Positions 34,425-44,597 of a stretch of 64,000 nt of DNA are shown one piece after another. A program made the position numbers and the translations under genes. The stretch's first letter is position 1. Each line of letters begins with the position of its first letter. Source of the stretch: Aldrovandia affinis (taxonomy: Eukaryota > Chordata > Actinopteri > Notacanthiformes > Halosauridae); NCBI GenBank assembly GCA_029706075.1, contig JAINUG010000026.1:6838674-6902673 (forward strand), in the 5' to 3' direction. The notes beneath the pieces are model-generated. The model was not told where the DNA came from, did not search any database, and saw only the letters and a program-made list of their open reading frames with translations.

Positions 34425-34955
34425 GCATCAAATTCGCATCAAATTCAAGACATTGGTCCTAGCATACCAGGCAGTCAAGGGATCAGCCCCAACATATCTC
34501 CTCAAGATCTTTAAACCCTACACACCTGCCAGACCTCTCCGTTCTGCTACCTCAGGACGCCTTGCACCTCCCCCCCTCCGCACCTGCGCTTCCCGGTCAC
34601 GTCTCCTGTCGGTTCTGGCTCCACGATGGTGGAATGACCTTCCTGTGGAAGTCAGAACAGCTGAGACCCTGGCCACCTTCAAGCGACGACTGAAGACTCA
34701 CCTCTTCAGGGTGCACCTCTCCCTGTAGTCCGGTTTTTGTTAACGTTGTTTATTGCTACCTCTGAATTGTGGCTACAGATTTACCTACAGGGTCCTAGTT
34801 GAACTATGTGGTTGCTCCTAGCATCCAGGAATTGTACTTCCCACTAGGGTGGCTTTCAGCTAAACTGTTCTTGACTACGGTTAACACTTTGTTGTACGTC
34901 GCTCTGGATAAGAGCGTCTGCCAAATGCCTGTAATGTAATGTAATGTAATGTACT
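34425..34955 (+). mobile_element. L2 LINE 3' end with stem-loop and (TGTAA)n tail
   Basis: The coding frame to 34728 reads RIKFKTLVLAYQAVKGSAPT, PARPLRSATSGRLAPPPLRT and LAPRWWNDLPVEVRTAETLA, ending HLFRVHLSL and a stop. A 180-bp 3' UTR follows, with CGCTCTGGATAAGAGCGTCT at 34901-34920 and four TGTAA units to 34950. That tail is the template recognised by L2-type reverse transcriptase (shown for eel UnaL2). The sequence differs from copies A and B, so it is another subfamily. 5'-truncated. Confidence 0.88.
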
Positions 34956-35020
34956 GTTCCAGTTTCACACCGCTTCCATTCAAAATCATCAAGTCAGCCC
35001 CTGTCTTGGACACTTTTGGG

Positions 35021-36455
35021 CAGTGGTGGGCCGTCAGGGCCTGCAAGGCCTTCTCAGCTGGCCTAAAAAATATCTGAATCACAGACTGATGTTAATTATA
35101 TTTTGTCCATGAATACTTATTAAATAATTCCAAATGGTCTGTTCGCTTCCTTTCATAGCTGTTCCCCTGGTTGCGCTGCATCCAGACGTGTATTTTCATA
35201 TTAAAGCATTTAACCAATCACATTTCAGCCATCATTTGTTGCCAGGGTCAAAGAAATCTGCCTGGAGGCCTTCACAATCAGTTCTGCAGGCCCTGTAGCA
35301 TAAAATAAGTGTTGATAAAACTGTTGCTTCAACCAATCAGATTTTGAGTTGGGGACACGAAGGCCTTCTAGAAGGCCTAGGTAACGTCAGCGTATTCACA
35401 CCCTTTGATTGGATAGTCAGAGAGTGTCTGACTATGATGTAATGTGATTGGTTAAATGTTTTAATATGAAAATACACGCCTGGATGCAGCGCAACCAGGG
35501 AACAGCTATGAAAGGAAGCGAACAGACCATTTGGAATTATTTAATAAGTATTCATGGACAAAATATAATTAACATCAGTATGTGATTCAGACATTTGAGC
35601 GGACATTTTCAGCCCTAAAGCTTAATTAAAACTTATGCCAGAAATACGACAGGGCAGGCTCGACTTTCAGCATTAGCTTCGATGGCGATAGAAAAGGACT
35701 TCTTGATGGAACTGAAACACACGGATAATCTGTACGACAGAGTAATTGAACTCTTTTTGAGGAAAGAAAGGAGGATGGATTTTGTGTACAAATAATAAGG
35801 ATTTTTGGTGAGTAAAATGTTGCTATTTTCCTAAATAATATTGCAATTTTATGAGGTTATTATTATTGATGCTTTTATGTGTGTCGCAGTTGTAGCACCC
35901 GGGTTTGTTTCTTCAGTAAAGGCATTTATTCTGGATACACGAGTTATCTATCTGCGATGCAACGGCAACGGGTGTCTGTTCGGTTTGTTTTTACACTTTG
36001 TTTATTTATCTTTCTTCAGTCATGTTTCATGAGAGAGAATGACAGCGATAGAGACGAGAGAGAATGACAGCGATAGTTAGAAGCGTGAGATAATTAGTGA
36101 TTAGTAGTGTTAGTAACTTAATCTAAATCCCTAATGTTAGTAGATTAGTTGGTTAGTACTATATACATCTAACTAATATATACAAAGTGTAATTAGAAAG
36201 TAAGAAGGAAGTAAAACGAGATTAGAAACGAAGACGGAAAAACCGAAACATAGAATTTCCCGAAGTGCATGACAGAACGAGAATGAAACATGACTGAAGA
36301 AAGATAAATAAACAAAGTGCAAAGACAAACCGAACAGACACTCAAAACATAACAATAAAATGGCTTTTATAGCCATAAAATAGTTATTGAGGGGTGGATT
36401 GATTCAGACGGAGCACTACTGAAGGCCTAGGTGTGAAATGCACGGCCCGCCACTG
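35021..36455 (+). mobile_element. hAT-superfamily element (copy 2) with perfect 8-bp target duplication
   Basis: Begins CAGTGGTGGGCCGT and ends GGCCCGCCACTG. CTTTTGGG flanks it exactly on both sides (35013-35020 and 36456-36463). It is the same family as 652-3520, in opposite orientation, and lacks the piggyBac insertion (empty TTAA at 35201-35204). Two internal inverted repeats exist: about 150-bp arms (35073-35225 and 35441-35592) and about 59-bp arms (near 35973-36031 and 36283-36341). A 25-bp tandem duplication (GAGAGAATGACAGCGATAG) sits near 36030-36080. Non-autonomous. Confidence 0.92.
35593..35797 (+). pseudogene. hAT transposase C-terminal exon remnant (copy 2)
   Basis: It follows an acceptor-like GTGATTCAG. 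The reading matches the exon at 1286-1498 (TFERTFSALK..., RQGRLDFQH in a shifted frame, then KDFLMELKHTDNLYDRVIEL) but a stop after the Lys-Ala and a frameshift near 35630 break it. No upstream transposase exons remain. Confidence 0.75.
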
Positions 36456-36463
36456 CTTTTGGG

Positions 36464-38338
36464 AGAGTGTTTAACTCGCTGCATAACTACGTACGCAAAC
36501 GCGTGGTGAGGGCAGAAGATGTACAGTATGAGGAAATGTAAGTGTTTGTAATAAAATATGCATATTGGATGTGTGTTTGTTGTATGAGTATGAATGAGAC
36601 ATGAAGCATTGAAAAATGACCAGGTTTGAGTAACCAGCATTGACGTGCTTTGTATCTGAACAAATGCCAATAGAAGTGGCGTGGAAAGACACACAATCTT
36701 TTGTAATAAAACTTCTGTAAAATGTAATGTACACAAATAATGGGTTTTCGTAATATATTTGCAGTGTTTATGTCAATAACGTCATATTAGTTTCATTGAG
36801 TGAGGGGCAGCACTGCATGACAAAAGTGTATCTTACAAGCCATACAAACAACAAAACATTGAACAAATTTCAAATTGCAATGTACAGAGATCATACATCT
36901 GACTAAGGTGGTTAGTTACAGGAAAAGTTAAATAGGGTTAAAGGAAATTAACCAGATGAGCGGGGCTACTCTATGCGGTCAACTTGGAGACAGCAAGTTA
37001 AGTAGCTAACTAGTTAACCTATTGTTCCAATGCTTAATCTTAACTAGGGGTGTGACGGTATACCGGCATGACAGTATACCACGATATTAAAATATGAAAT
37101 AATACTATCATAAACTTAACGTAATACCTTGATAGTAAATCACGTGGCAAAAGCTATTTTCATGTGGGGAAAAAAATATTTAAACCGTTACCCTTCTAAA
37201 ATGTCTAAATAACCCATATTAAATAATATAATACTGGACCTGGGGTGTCTGCTAATGTAATTGAATCCCACCACCTCTTTGGCTGTTCTTGCAGTTTGTT
37301 TTGTTTACAATGCGATTGTGCACTTGCAGACAGCTCGCTCACATTTCCCAACCCTGGTAGGTAGCTAGCTAGCTACACGGCATAAAAACTATTACATTAA
37401 ACTAAGTTATTTCTGCCAAAAATACTAGCTAGTTGCCATGAGGCAGACTAGTGCAGCCTCTAGCTCATTGGCTATACGGGAAGAAGGAGTAAGAGAGAGT
37501 TATTTGTTGTGCCAATGGTTTTATTACCTGAGGGGAGATAAGTTCTCACCTTGGTTTAGATCTTTTAGACTGGCGCTGAGAGATGATACAATTAGAGAGT
37601 ATTCAAATCTGTTACAGGGCAGAACTGTTCATTTTACGCCACTGGAAACAGGCAGGGTACCTACACAACCAATTGCTGGTGTTAAAGGCAAGGTGCACTG
37701 CAGGTGAATATGGGAAATAAATTACCAAAAAGATATCACCGTGAAACTTTGTCAGTTGATTACTTACATAATATCAATTTTTTTGTATTACAAGTTTTCT
37801 AGAAATGCATATTTAAATATGCAAATTAGACAACATCTAATTTTAATATGCATACATTTGCATATATTTCAAACAAATAGTGGATGAAGCCAGACTTACA
37901 TTTTTTATTCCATTTTGACAACATATTAGAGACAAAAGTATTTTCAGAACAGATTTCGGATACATCCAATCAGAAAATACTATGTACAGGTATTAAAAAT
38001 GCATTTTCTGCATGTTTTAAATAACAAAATGTATTAAAAATCAGGAAATTAGCAATGTATGAACATCACGTTTTAGCAAATCACATCGTCAGAAATGGCC
38101 TTAAAGCTTCATTAGCCAGTGATATTTCTGAAAGTAGCATTTGTTTGTTCACTAATTGCCATGACTACAAGTAAGATGACCATATATTGATCTGAAAACA
38201 TTACGCTACAGCGAACAAGCATTACAACAATGTATTACACTGTATGGTTTTTTCAAACATCGCGGAGCCATACCTCGTACAAAAATGCTAACATTTAACA
38301 ACAACTAATACTTAACATCAACAATGTATTTTATATAT
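36464..38338. other. Anonymous sequence with repeat-like patches
   Basis: 37048-37090 (GGGTGTGACGGTATACCGG) is a recurring fish repeat motif. An 89-codon frame at 37438-37707 has no recognisable domain and lacks an evident splice or promoter context, so it is not called a gene. The rest is AT-rich. Confidence 0.45.
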
Positions 38339-38821
38339 TGTGGCATCCCAAGGGGCAGGATGAGGAAGTGGCTGCCTGCCTCTTTAATTCTTGGGAGCCA
38401 CTGGAGCTGGAAGAACTCCGGTTCCCAGCAGCCCGCAGTACCGCCCCTGAACTAAGTTAAGCATTTGGGACTACAGACAGCTGAAGGCTGGTTGGTGGTT
38501 TTTGGAGAGTGTGGCGAGGAGTGTTTTGAAGAGTGTTTTGGGATTGCTAATTGTGTTTTGAATTGGATTGTTTGAGGACCCCACTTTGTGTATCGACTTT
38601 TGGACCGTTTGAGGAACTGGATTGGATTTTGGACTTGGATTACGGACATTGACAACGAGTAAGGATTGTGGACTTTTTGTGTTTGAATTCCCTCGAAGAC
38701 CCCACGCTTTTCGTGTTTTGTCAAGATTTTGTTAATAAATTATCATTTTGTTTGTATTACTGCCTCCTCTGGGTTATTTAACTGCCTACACCCTCTGCAA
38801 AGGTCCGTGAGTGTGCCGACA
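38339..38821 (+). mobile_element. 5' LTR of an LTR retrotransposon
   Basis: 483 bp, starting TGTGGCATCC and ending GTGCCGACA, with AATAAATTATC near 38733 as a polyadenylation region. Six bases later TGGTGGAGAATGCGGG resembles a primer-binding site (closest by eye to the 3' end of tRNA-Ala, TGGTGGAGATGCCGGG, with small differences). A coding region follows on the same strand. Its 3' half resembles the solo LTR at 32622-33127. Confidence 0.65.
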
Positions 38822-38883
38822 CTCATATGGTGGAGAATGCGGGCAGAGGGCATCACTTATAGGCATTAGGAGGTAGTGCAACT

Positions 38884-39775
38884 GTGAGCAGGATTTGTTT
38901 TTTTAAAGGAAAATACACCATGATGGAAGGTGACTGGGTGATGGATCCAGACATGGAAGCTTGCCTGGAGGCAGAGGGTCCCAAGCATCTGTCTAAAGCG
39001 CACCAACGTTCCCTCAAAGTGTTTTTCCAGGCAAGCCCAGCCCTGAAAGGCTCCTTTTTGGATGGAATGGCTCCCAACGTTGCTGAGGCTATCTGTGAAA
39101 TGGATAGGGTGCTGAAAACACTTAAGAGAGGACAAGAAAAGAAAGAAGTCAGAGAAAAATAGCCACTCCTGCTCTGTGGTGCCCCCTAGGGAAAACAGAG
39201 AAAATATCCTAGGTAGGCTGCAAAAGCAGCATACAAGTGTTGCAGAGAAGTGTGCTGGTTTAGAGGCAGAGTTAGGAGAGGCACAAGCTGTGATAAAGGA
39301 CAAAGATGAAATGATCCGAAAACTGGATAAATGTTGTCGTGACCAGAAGGAAAACCTGGCGAAGAACCAGAGGCAGGCGGCCATAGCTGAAGATAGATGG
39401 CGAGTCACCCTCAGGAGGTTCAGGAGCTGAGTTGGGGACTTCGGAGGAGCACCATCTGGTGGCCGTTAGGAGATTGCTGGAGGAGCACACTGATTCCCTG
39501 AGGAATATTTGTAACATGGCAGTGGAGCTGGAGAGGGAAAAAACCTCTCTTGGAAATGAGGTGAGATGTGTGAATCTGCAGAACCATTCTGTAAAACAAG
39601 AAGAGAAGTTTGCAGGAACTGCACCAAACCACCTCTGCAGCACTCTGATAGAGCAAAATAAAAATGAAGAGCTCCCTGTCCTGAGAGAACAACTTCATGA
39701 ATTAACTAAGAAACTGGGCCAGAAAGAAGCCCAGCAGTGGGCCACGGAGAAATGTAATATTCTAATATATTAATA
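38884..39775 (+). pseudogene. Gag-like coiled-coil ORF of the LTR retrotransposon, frameshifted
   Basis: Three adjacent plus-strand frames, at 38884-39162, 39176-39430 and 39432-39773. The first reads MMEGDWVMDPDMEACLEAEG and an acidic/basic helical segment. The second is a long heptad-like helix (GLEAELGEAQAVIKDKDEMI). The third is again helical (RRLLEEHTDSLRNICNMAVE, ELPVLREQLHELTKKLGQKE). The gaps are single stops or frameshifts. Position behind an LTR and PBS suggests gag; sequence alone does not prove it, since no zinc knuckle, protease or RT is present. The L2 copy B starts right after, at about 39797. Confidence 0.5.
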
Positions 39776-39796
39776 TTAATATTTAATATAATGTAA

Positions 39797-41060
39797 TATT
39801 AATACATTTTACATTTTAAGCATTTAGCAGACGCTCTTATCCAGAGCGACTTACAAGATGTGCATTAATACATGGTAGGAACAATCATAGTTAGCGCACG
39901 AGATCAGTGCAGGAATACAGCAATAGACATCATTGCAGGCATCTGCGTACCATACTTGTAACACCGGGAAGGAAAAGGTTAGTGAATTTTTTTTTTTGGG
40001 GGGAGTACGTATAGTGTTGAACAAGTAAACAGTGGTGAAGACAATTTAGCTAGATGGACAGAGTTCAGTGGTAGTGGAGTCTGAAGAGATGGGTTTTGAG
40101 TCTCTTGCGGAAGATTGGAAGTGATTCCGCAGTCCTGACCGATTGCGGGAGGTCGTTCCACCAACGAGGGACCAGGACGGAGAACAGGCGAGACCGCAAG
40201 GAGCGTCTGCCAGGCGCCCGGAGGGATGGGGCAGTCAGTTTGCCAGCGGAGGCGGAGCGGAGGGGTCTGGACGGGGTGTAGGGAGTGATGAGTGACTGGG
40301 GGTATGGGGGAGCAGTACCTCTGGCCGCTTGAAAAGCAAGCACCAGTGACTTGAATCTGATGCGTGCTGCGATGGGGAGCCAGTGCAGAGAGGAGAGTAG
40401 AGGGGTGACGTGGGTGAACTTCGGCTGATTGAACACCAGGCGAGCAGCAGCATTCTGGACTAGTTGCAGTGGCTTGATGGCACAGGCCGGAAGGCCTGCC
40501 AGCAAGGAATTGCAGTAGTCCAGACATGAGATCACCAGGGCATGGACCAGGAGTTGAGTGGCCTCTTGGGTGAGGAACGGTCGGATCCTCCGGATGTTGT
40601 GGAGGGAGAAACGGTCCGAGTGATCACTGTAATATAGCTCGAGAAGCACAGCTGGTTGTCCAGGGTTACCCCAAGACTCCTGGAAGACTGGGACGGAGAC
40701 ACTATGGAGCCTTCCACGGTGATTGACGCATCAATCATCGGGGAGCCCTTCGCTGGGAGGAAGAGCAGCTCTGTCTTCCCCAGGTTCAGCTTCAGGTGGT
40801 GGGTGGACATCCATGCGGAGATGTCAGCCAGGCATGCAGAGATCCGTGCCGGGACCTGGGTATCAGATGGAGGGAAGGAGAGAAAGAGTTGAGTGTCATC
40901 AGCATAACAGTGATAGGAAAAACCATGAGCAGAAATAACAGAGCCAAGTGACTTGGTGTACAGAGAAAATAGGACGGGGCCTAGCACCGAGCCCTGCGGG
41001 ACTCCGGTAGAGAGGGTGTGGGGAGAGGAGAGGGATCCTCTCCAGGCCACCTGGTAGGTA
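39797..41060 (-). mobile_element. L2-clade LINE (copy B), 3' half
   Basis: Minus strand from the RT palm to the 3' tail. Coordinates decrease through the YADD-bearing palm (about 40880-41060), the thumb and C-terminal region (40065-40650) and a UTR ending with the stem-loop at 39820-39855. 5'-truncated at 41060, where a large inverted repeat begins. It supplies the segments missing from copy A. Confidence 0.88.
40065..41060 (-). pseudogene. L2 LINE reverse transcriptase, palm to C-terminus, one frameshift
   Basis: First frame: YQVAWRGSLSSPHTLSTGVP, QGSVLGPVLFSLYTKSLGSV, then FSYHCYADDTQLFLSFPPSD, holding the YADD catalytic box. HHLKLNLGKTELLFLPA follows. Near 40590-40650 the frame changes, and the second frame runs SCLDYCNSLLAGLPACAIKP, LLSSLHWLPIAARIRFKSLV, LVPRWWNDLPQSVRTAESLP to a stop at 40065. 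It is intact apart from that shift; the N-terminal endonuclease is missing. Confidence 0.88.
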
Positions 41061-41061
41061 A

Positions 41062-41560
41062 TAAATATAATAATGTAGTTAGCTGGGTAGCTATGAATAT
41101 AATATATGGAAGTCATTACATTACAGCTAGGTGGCTAGCTACGAACATAATATATGAATTATATAGCCAGCTAGATACGAAGATAATAATATGCATTGTC
41201 TGTTCAGACACAATATAAGCACAGTAGCCCATAAGAAAGGAAATTATAAAGGTTATCTGATGTAGTGATCTGTCTCCGATGACACGATTTTTATTTCACT
41301 AGCAAGTATTTCACTAGCCATCTAAGCAGGCGATCCATATATTATATTCGTAGCTAGGCAGCTAACTTAGCTGTACATCTGAACAAACAATGCATATTAT
41401 TATCTTCGTAGCTAGCTGGCTATATAATTCATATATTATGTTCGTACCTAGCCAGCTAGCTAGTTTTACAGCTTTGCAAGCAATGGTTATTTGTAGCTAG
41501 CCACCTAGCTGTAATGTAATGACTTCCATATATTATATTTGTAGCTAACAGGAACAGGAA
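41062..41560. repeat. Large imperfect inverted repeat (foldback), about 120-bp arms
   Basis: The left arm at 41089-41215 (GAATATAATATATGGAAGTC ... GCATTGTCTGTTCAGA) is mirrored by the right arm at about 41372-41548 (TCTGAACAAACAATGCATAT ... GACTTCCATATATTATAT). The right arm carries about 45 extra bases (CTAGTTTTACAGCTTTGC...). A further half-copy lies in the spacer (41329-41368). No ORF. It abuts the truncated end of L2 copy B. Confidence 0.8.
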
Positions 41561-44129
41561 CAGGAAGTGACGATAGAGCACGAAGTGACGAGAGAGCACT
41601 ATCAGGCTCTGTCTCATATAACAATAACATATTTATAACAACATTGTATTCTAATGTCTTAACATGCTTTATTTTAACAAGTAAACAAGAATGAAAATGC
41701 ATTAAACAGAAATGTCACACACTGTTTTTACATAATACTGCATGAGAATGAATATGAAAGGCCTTGATGGTTGTGATGAATGGAAATAATGCTTGTACCA
41801 TGCGCTTTGAGCACCTACTTACAGAAGAGGAACAAAATAGTTAAAAGAGAATAAAAAACATGTAGGAAACCAAAGAAAAAATACCAAGAGAAGGCGGATT
41901 ACGAAAAAGTAGGCACAAGAATAATTTCAGCCAGAGAGTCGGCTTTGATATTTGGGAGAAACCCAGAGAAGAGCTTCAATCTGATGGAACTTGTCAGGGA
42001 GCGACGGCCATTAAAATAAGGACACAAGGCTGTCAGATTTCAACCTGAGTTTTCAAGACAAATCGAGCCGGCGAGTGATCGGGGCTTCGTTGGCAATTTG
42101 TGAGCTTGTCTTTCCTGTGCTGCCACCGGCACCTTTCCTAATTAAAGCCCCCGACACTATGCCTGAGCAGAAGACACTGATCTCATCTCTCTCCCAATCT
42201 CATCTCCTCAGCCATCTGTGTGGCGCCAATCCGCACCTGCGACCCAGGTCCCTTTGACCGGCTGCCACCACCACACGCTGCTCGCCCAGCTTCGTCCAGT
42301 GACTCCCTCACCACAATGACCTATGGACTCGCCTGCCGAAATCGGACCACTCCTGACCTCCCTCTTAATTTCTTAATGATTTAATCCTAGCCCTTATTGA
42401 CATTTGGGACTTTTTAAAAATAATGTCTTGCTGTGACATAATGAAATCGTTTATTTTTAAATATATAATTGTGTGGTAAGTGTACTGATAATTAATTCAT
42501 CTTTTCAATGTCACCTCTGAGGAAATTAGTTATAGTGAAAATTAGAGACCTAGAGATCGGAGATTTTGGACATAGAGATCAGGATTTGTGGACAATTACA
42601 TGTGTCTTTGATTTAATATGTATGGAAATATGATTTGAATTGAATACAATCCTCAACAGATTCAACAGAGATGAATTGCATCTCTTTCCAAGTATAAGTT
42701 CAGCAGAGGTCTTTTCAAACCTTTGAATGAATAAAGATGTCTTTATTAAAATGTATATTTCAACAGCATAGCTTGATACCTTTCTCAAAACTGGGATTAG
42801 TCAAAAGAAAGACAATTACCATGTCAAATATAATTAGTGCTACAATCATCATTTCGAAGTGGAAAAAAACGTTAGCAAAAATTATTTCCATTGAACTGAA
42901 TATTAATTTAGACAGTGTTGCATGGGAAGCCATGGTTTCTCCTGACATTATTTCTCCATTTTCATGCATTTCTCTTCTTATGAAAACCATTAATTAAGTT
43001 GTTAAGCTTCCAACAGTGGACGCATTCTGTGACTGTGACAGCGATTGCGAAACCACCAGCCAATCCTCCATCATCTTCTGTGCTCCACAAAGGAATGACA
43101 TACATTGATAACTACATTTGACTTGCATAACACATAAAATGTGCTTATTGATCTGTGTGGGTTGAAATGAGGCTTGATGTCCACTGCGCAAAGAACAGAA
43201 CATCTCAGCCCAGGTTACATCACCTGCATGGATTCTGTCTGAATGAAAAATCAGAGGCATCTGTCTGAAGCTGCATGGTTCTGAAGAACTGACAGGTGAA
43301 CAATTTCAGCAAATGTGACAGGAAGCTCCGCATGCGCTTGTCTGTTGAGCTCTGCGATGCCTCATTTCAAATTTCAAAAGGAATCCTCTACTTTCCATTA
43401 CAATTAAATTACATTATATCAAGAGCAGAGACACAGGACACGTGATTCATAGCACCACGGTTTCTGTACGATGTTGTGAAGAGAACTTATTTGTGGGGAC
43501 TGCAGGTGCACATCCCAGATGTGTATCCACGTTTGGCTCAAAAACATACAATGTTTACAGCATTTTCTTAGCATATGTCTACACATATGTCTATGTAATG
43601 CAGCACTTCTAAACAATGCACAGACATGCCAGAGATATAGAAACTTCACATTCCCCCACCCACCCACCCCATATGAACAGTAAGTTGTTTTAGATGTGAA
43701 TGCCTAATTAATTGCTTTTTGAAGGTGCTACTGCAGCAGCTGCATAAAGACTGATACTCTATTGTTACGTAGCCACCCTTGTGAAGGTGTCATTATGAAA
43801 TTATGCATATTGTAACATTCATGTAGTAATCAACTTTTTAAACAAGGCACTTGTTATACAGTATATTGGTGTGGCTGTAGTCTCACCTTTTCTGTGTTTC
43901 GCGGGTTTGGCAACGTTCTCCAGCTGCACGCACACGAACCCCCCCAACCCCTCCACCCAGTGTTCACCAAAGATTCAGCTGTGATACTGAAATGCAGGCA
44001 ATAAGTGTGAGGTGCCAAGGCTGTGGCTCAACGGAAGACTGGTGACGGGGTCTCTATGCTCAGTCACACGCTCCAAGGATCTAACATTGTGATGAGATGT
44101 TGAGTGGAAGTTATTTAGGATAATACATT
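41561..44129. other. Anonymous sequence; possible conserved noncoding block
   Basis: No gene. 41940-42250 is balanced, complex sequence with homeodomain-like TAATTA cores (CCTAATTAAAGCC near 42136) and might be a conserved noncoding element. 43660-43672 has a short CCCACC repeat. Confidence 0.4.
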
Positions 44130-44597
44130 TTTTTGTTTTGGTAGCCTGTGGTGGGGTGCCTGGTGTGTCTTTGGGAGGAGCTAATACAGCAGTGTGGCAC
44201 TGCGAGAGGTGGAGGGAGGAGTAGAGAGGGCTCTCTTTTGGATGCTGTCAAGTGCTCCTGTTCCCTCCCACAGCCTGGAGAGTACTACCGGACCTTGGAC
44301 AGCAGCGGCCTCACTTACAGGCAGGCTCACCTGAGGGTAATGAACAATCAACTCAGCTGTGAGCCATTGCCTTCATTAGGCCATTATAAAAGCCATGCCT
44401 GAGTGGAGAGTTTTTTGGCCATGGAGGAAGAGGTGCTGGGGTTTTGTTGCTTTTTACCCTCTAGTGAATAGTTTTAGTGTTTAGAATTAATAGAATAAAC
44501 TGTCCGTTGGCTTATTGGAACCCTGCTCTTGGTTTGGCGTTCATCGACTCACTACCTGGCATGGTGGCCACCCCTGCCACCTCGCTACAAGCAGTAA
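44130..44597 (+). mobile_element. Possible LTR-like segment
   Basis: Contains TATAAAAGCCATGCC near 44385 followed after about 110 bp by AATAAACTG, and the segment ends GCTACA. The arrangement resembles an LTR U3-R-U5, but the left end is unclear and I found no target duplication. Weak. Confidence 0.25.

Noticed and set aside
37438-37707. 89-codon plus-strand frame
   Set aside because: No recognisable domain and no evident gene structure; kept only as a note.
38866-39408. Minus-strand 180-codon frame
   Set aside because: It is the antisense of the gag-like coiled-coil region; the plus strand has the LTR, primer site and heptad pattern.
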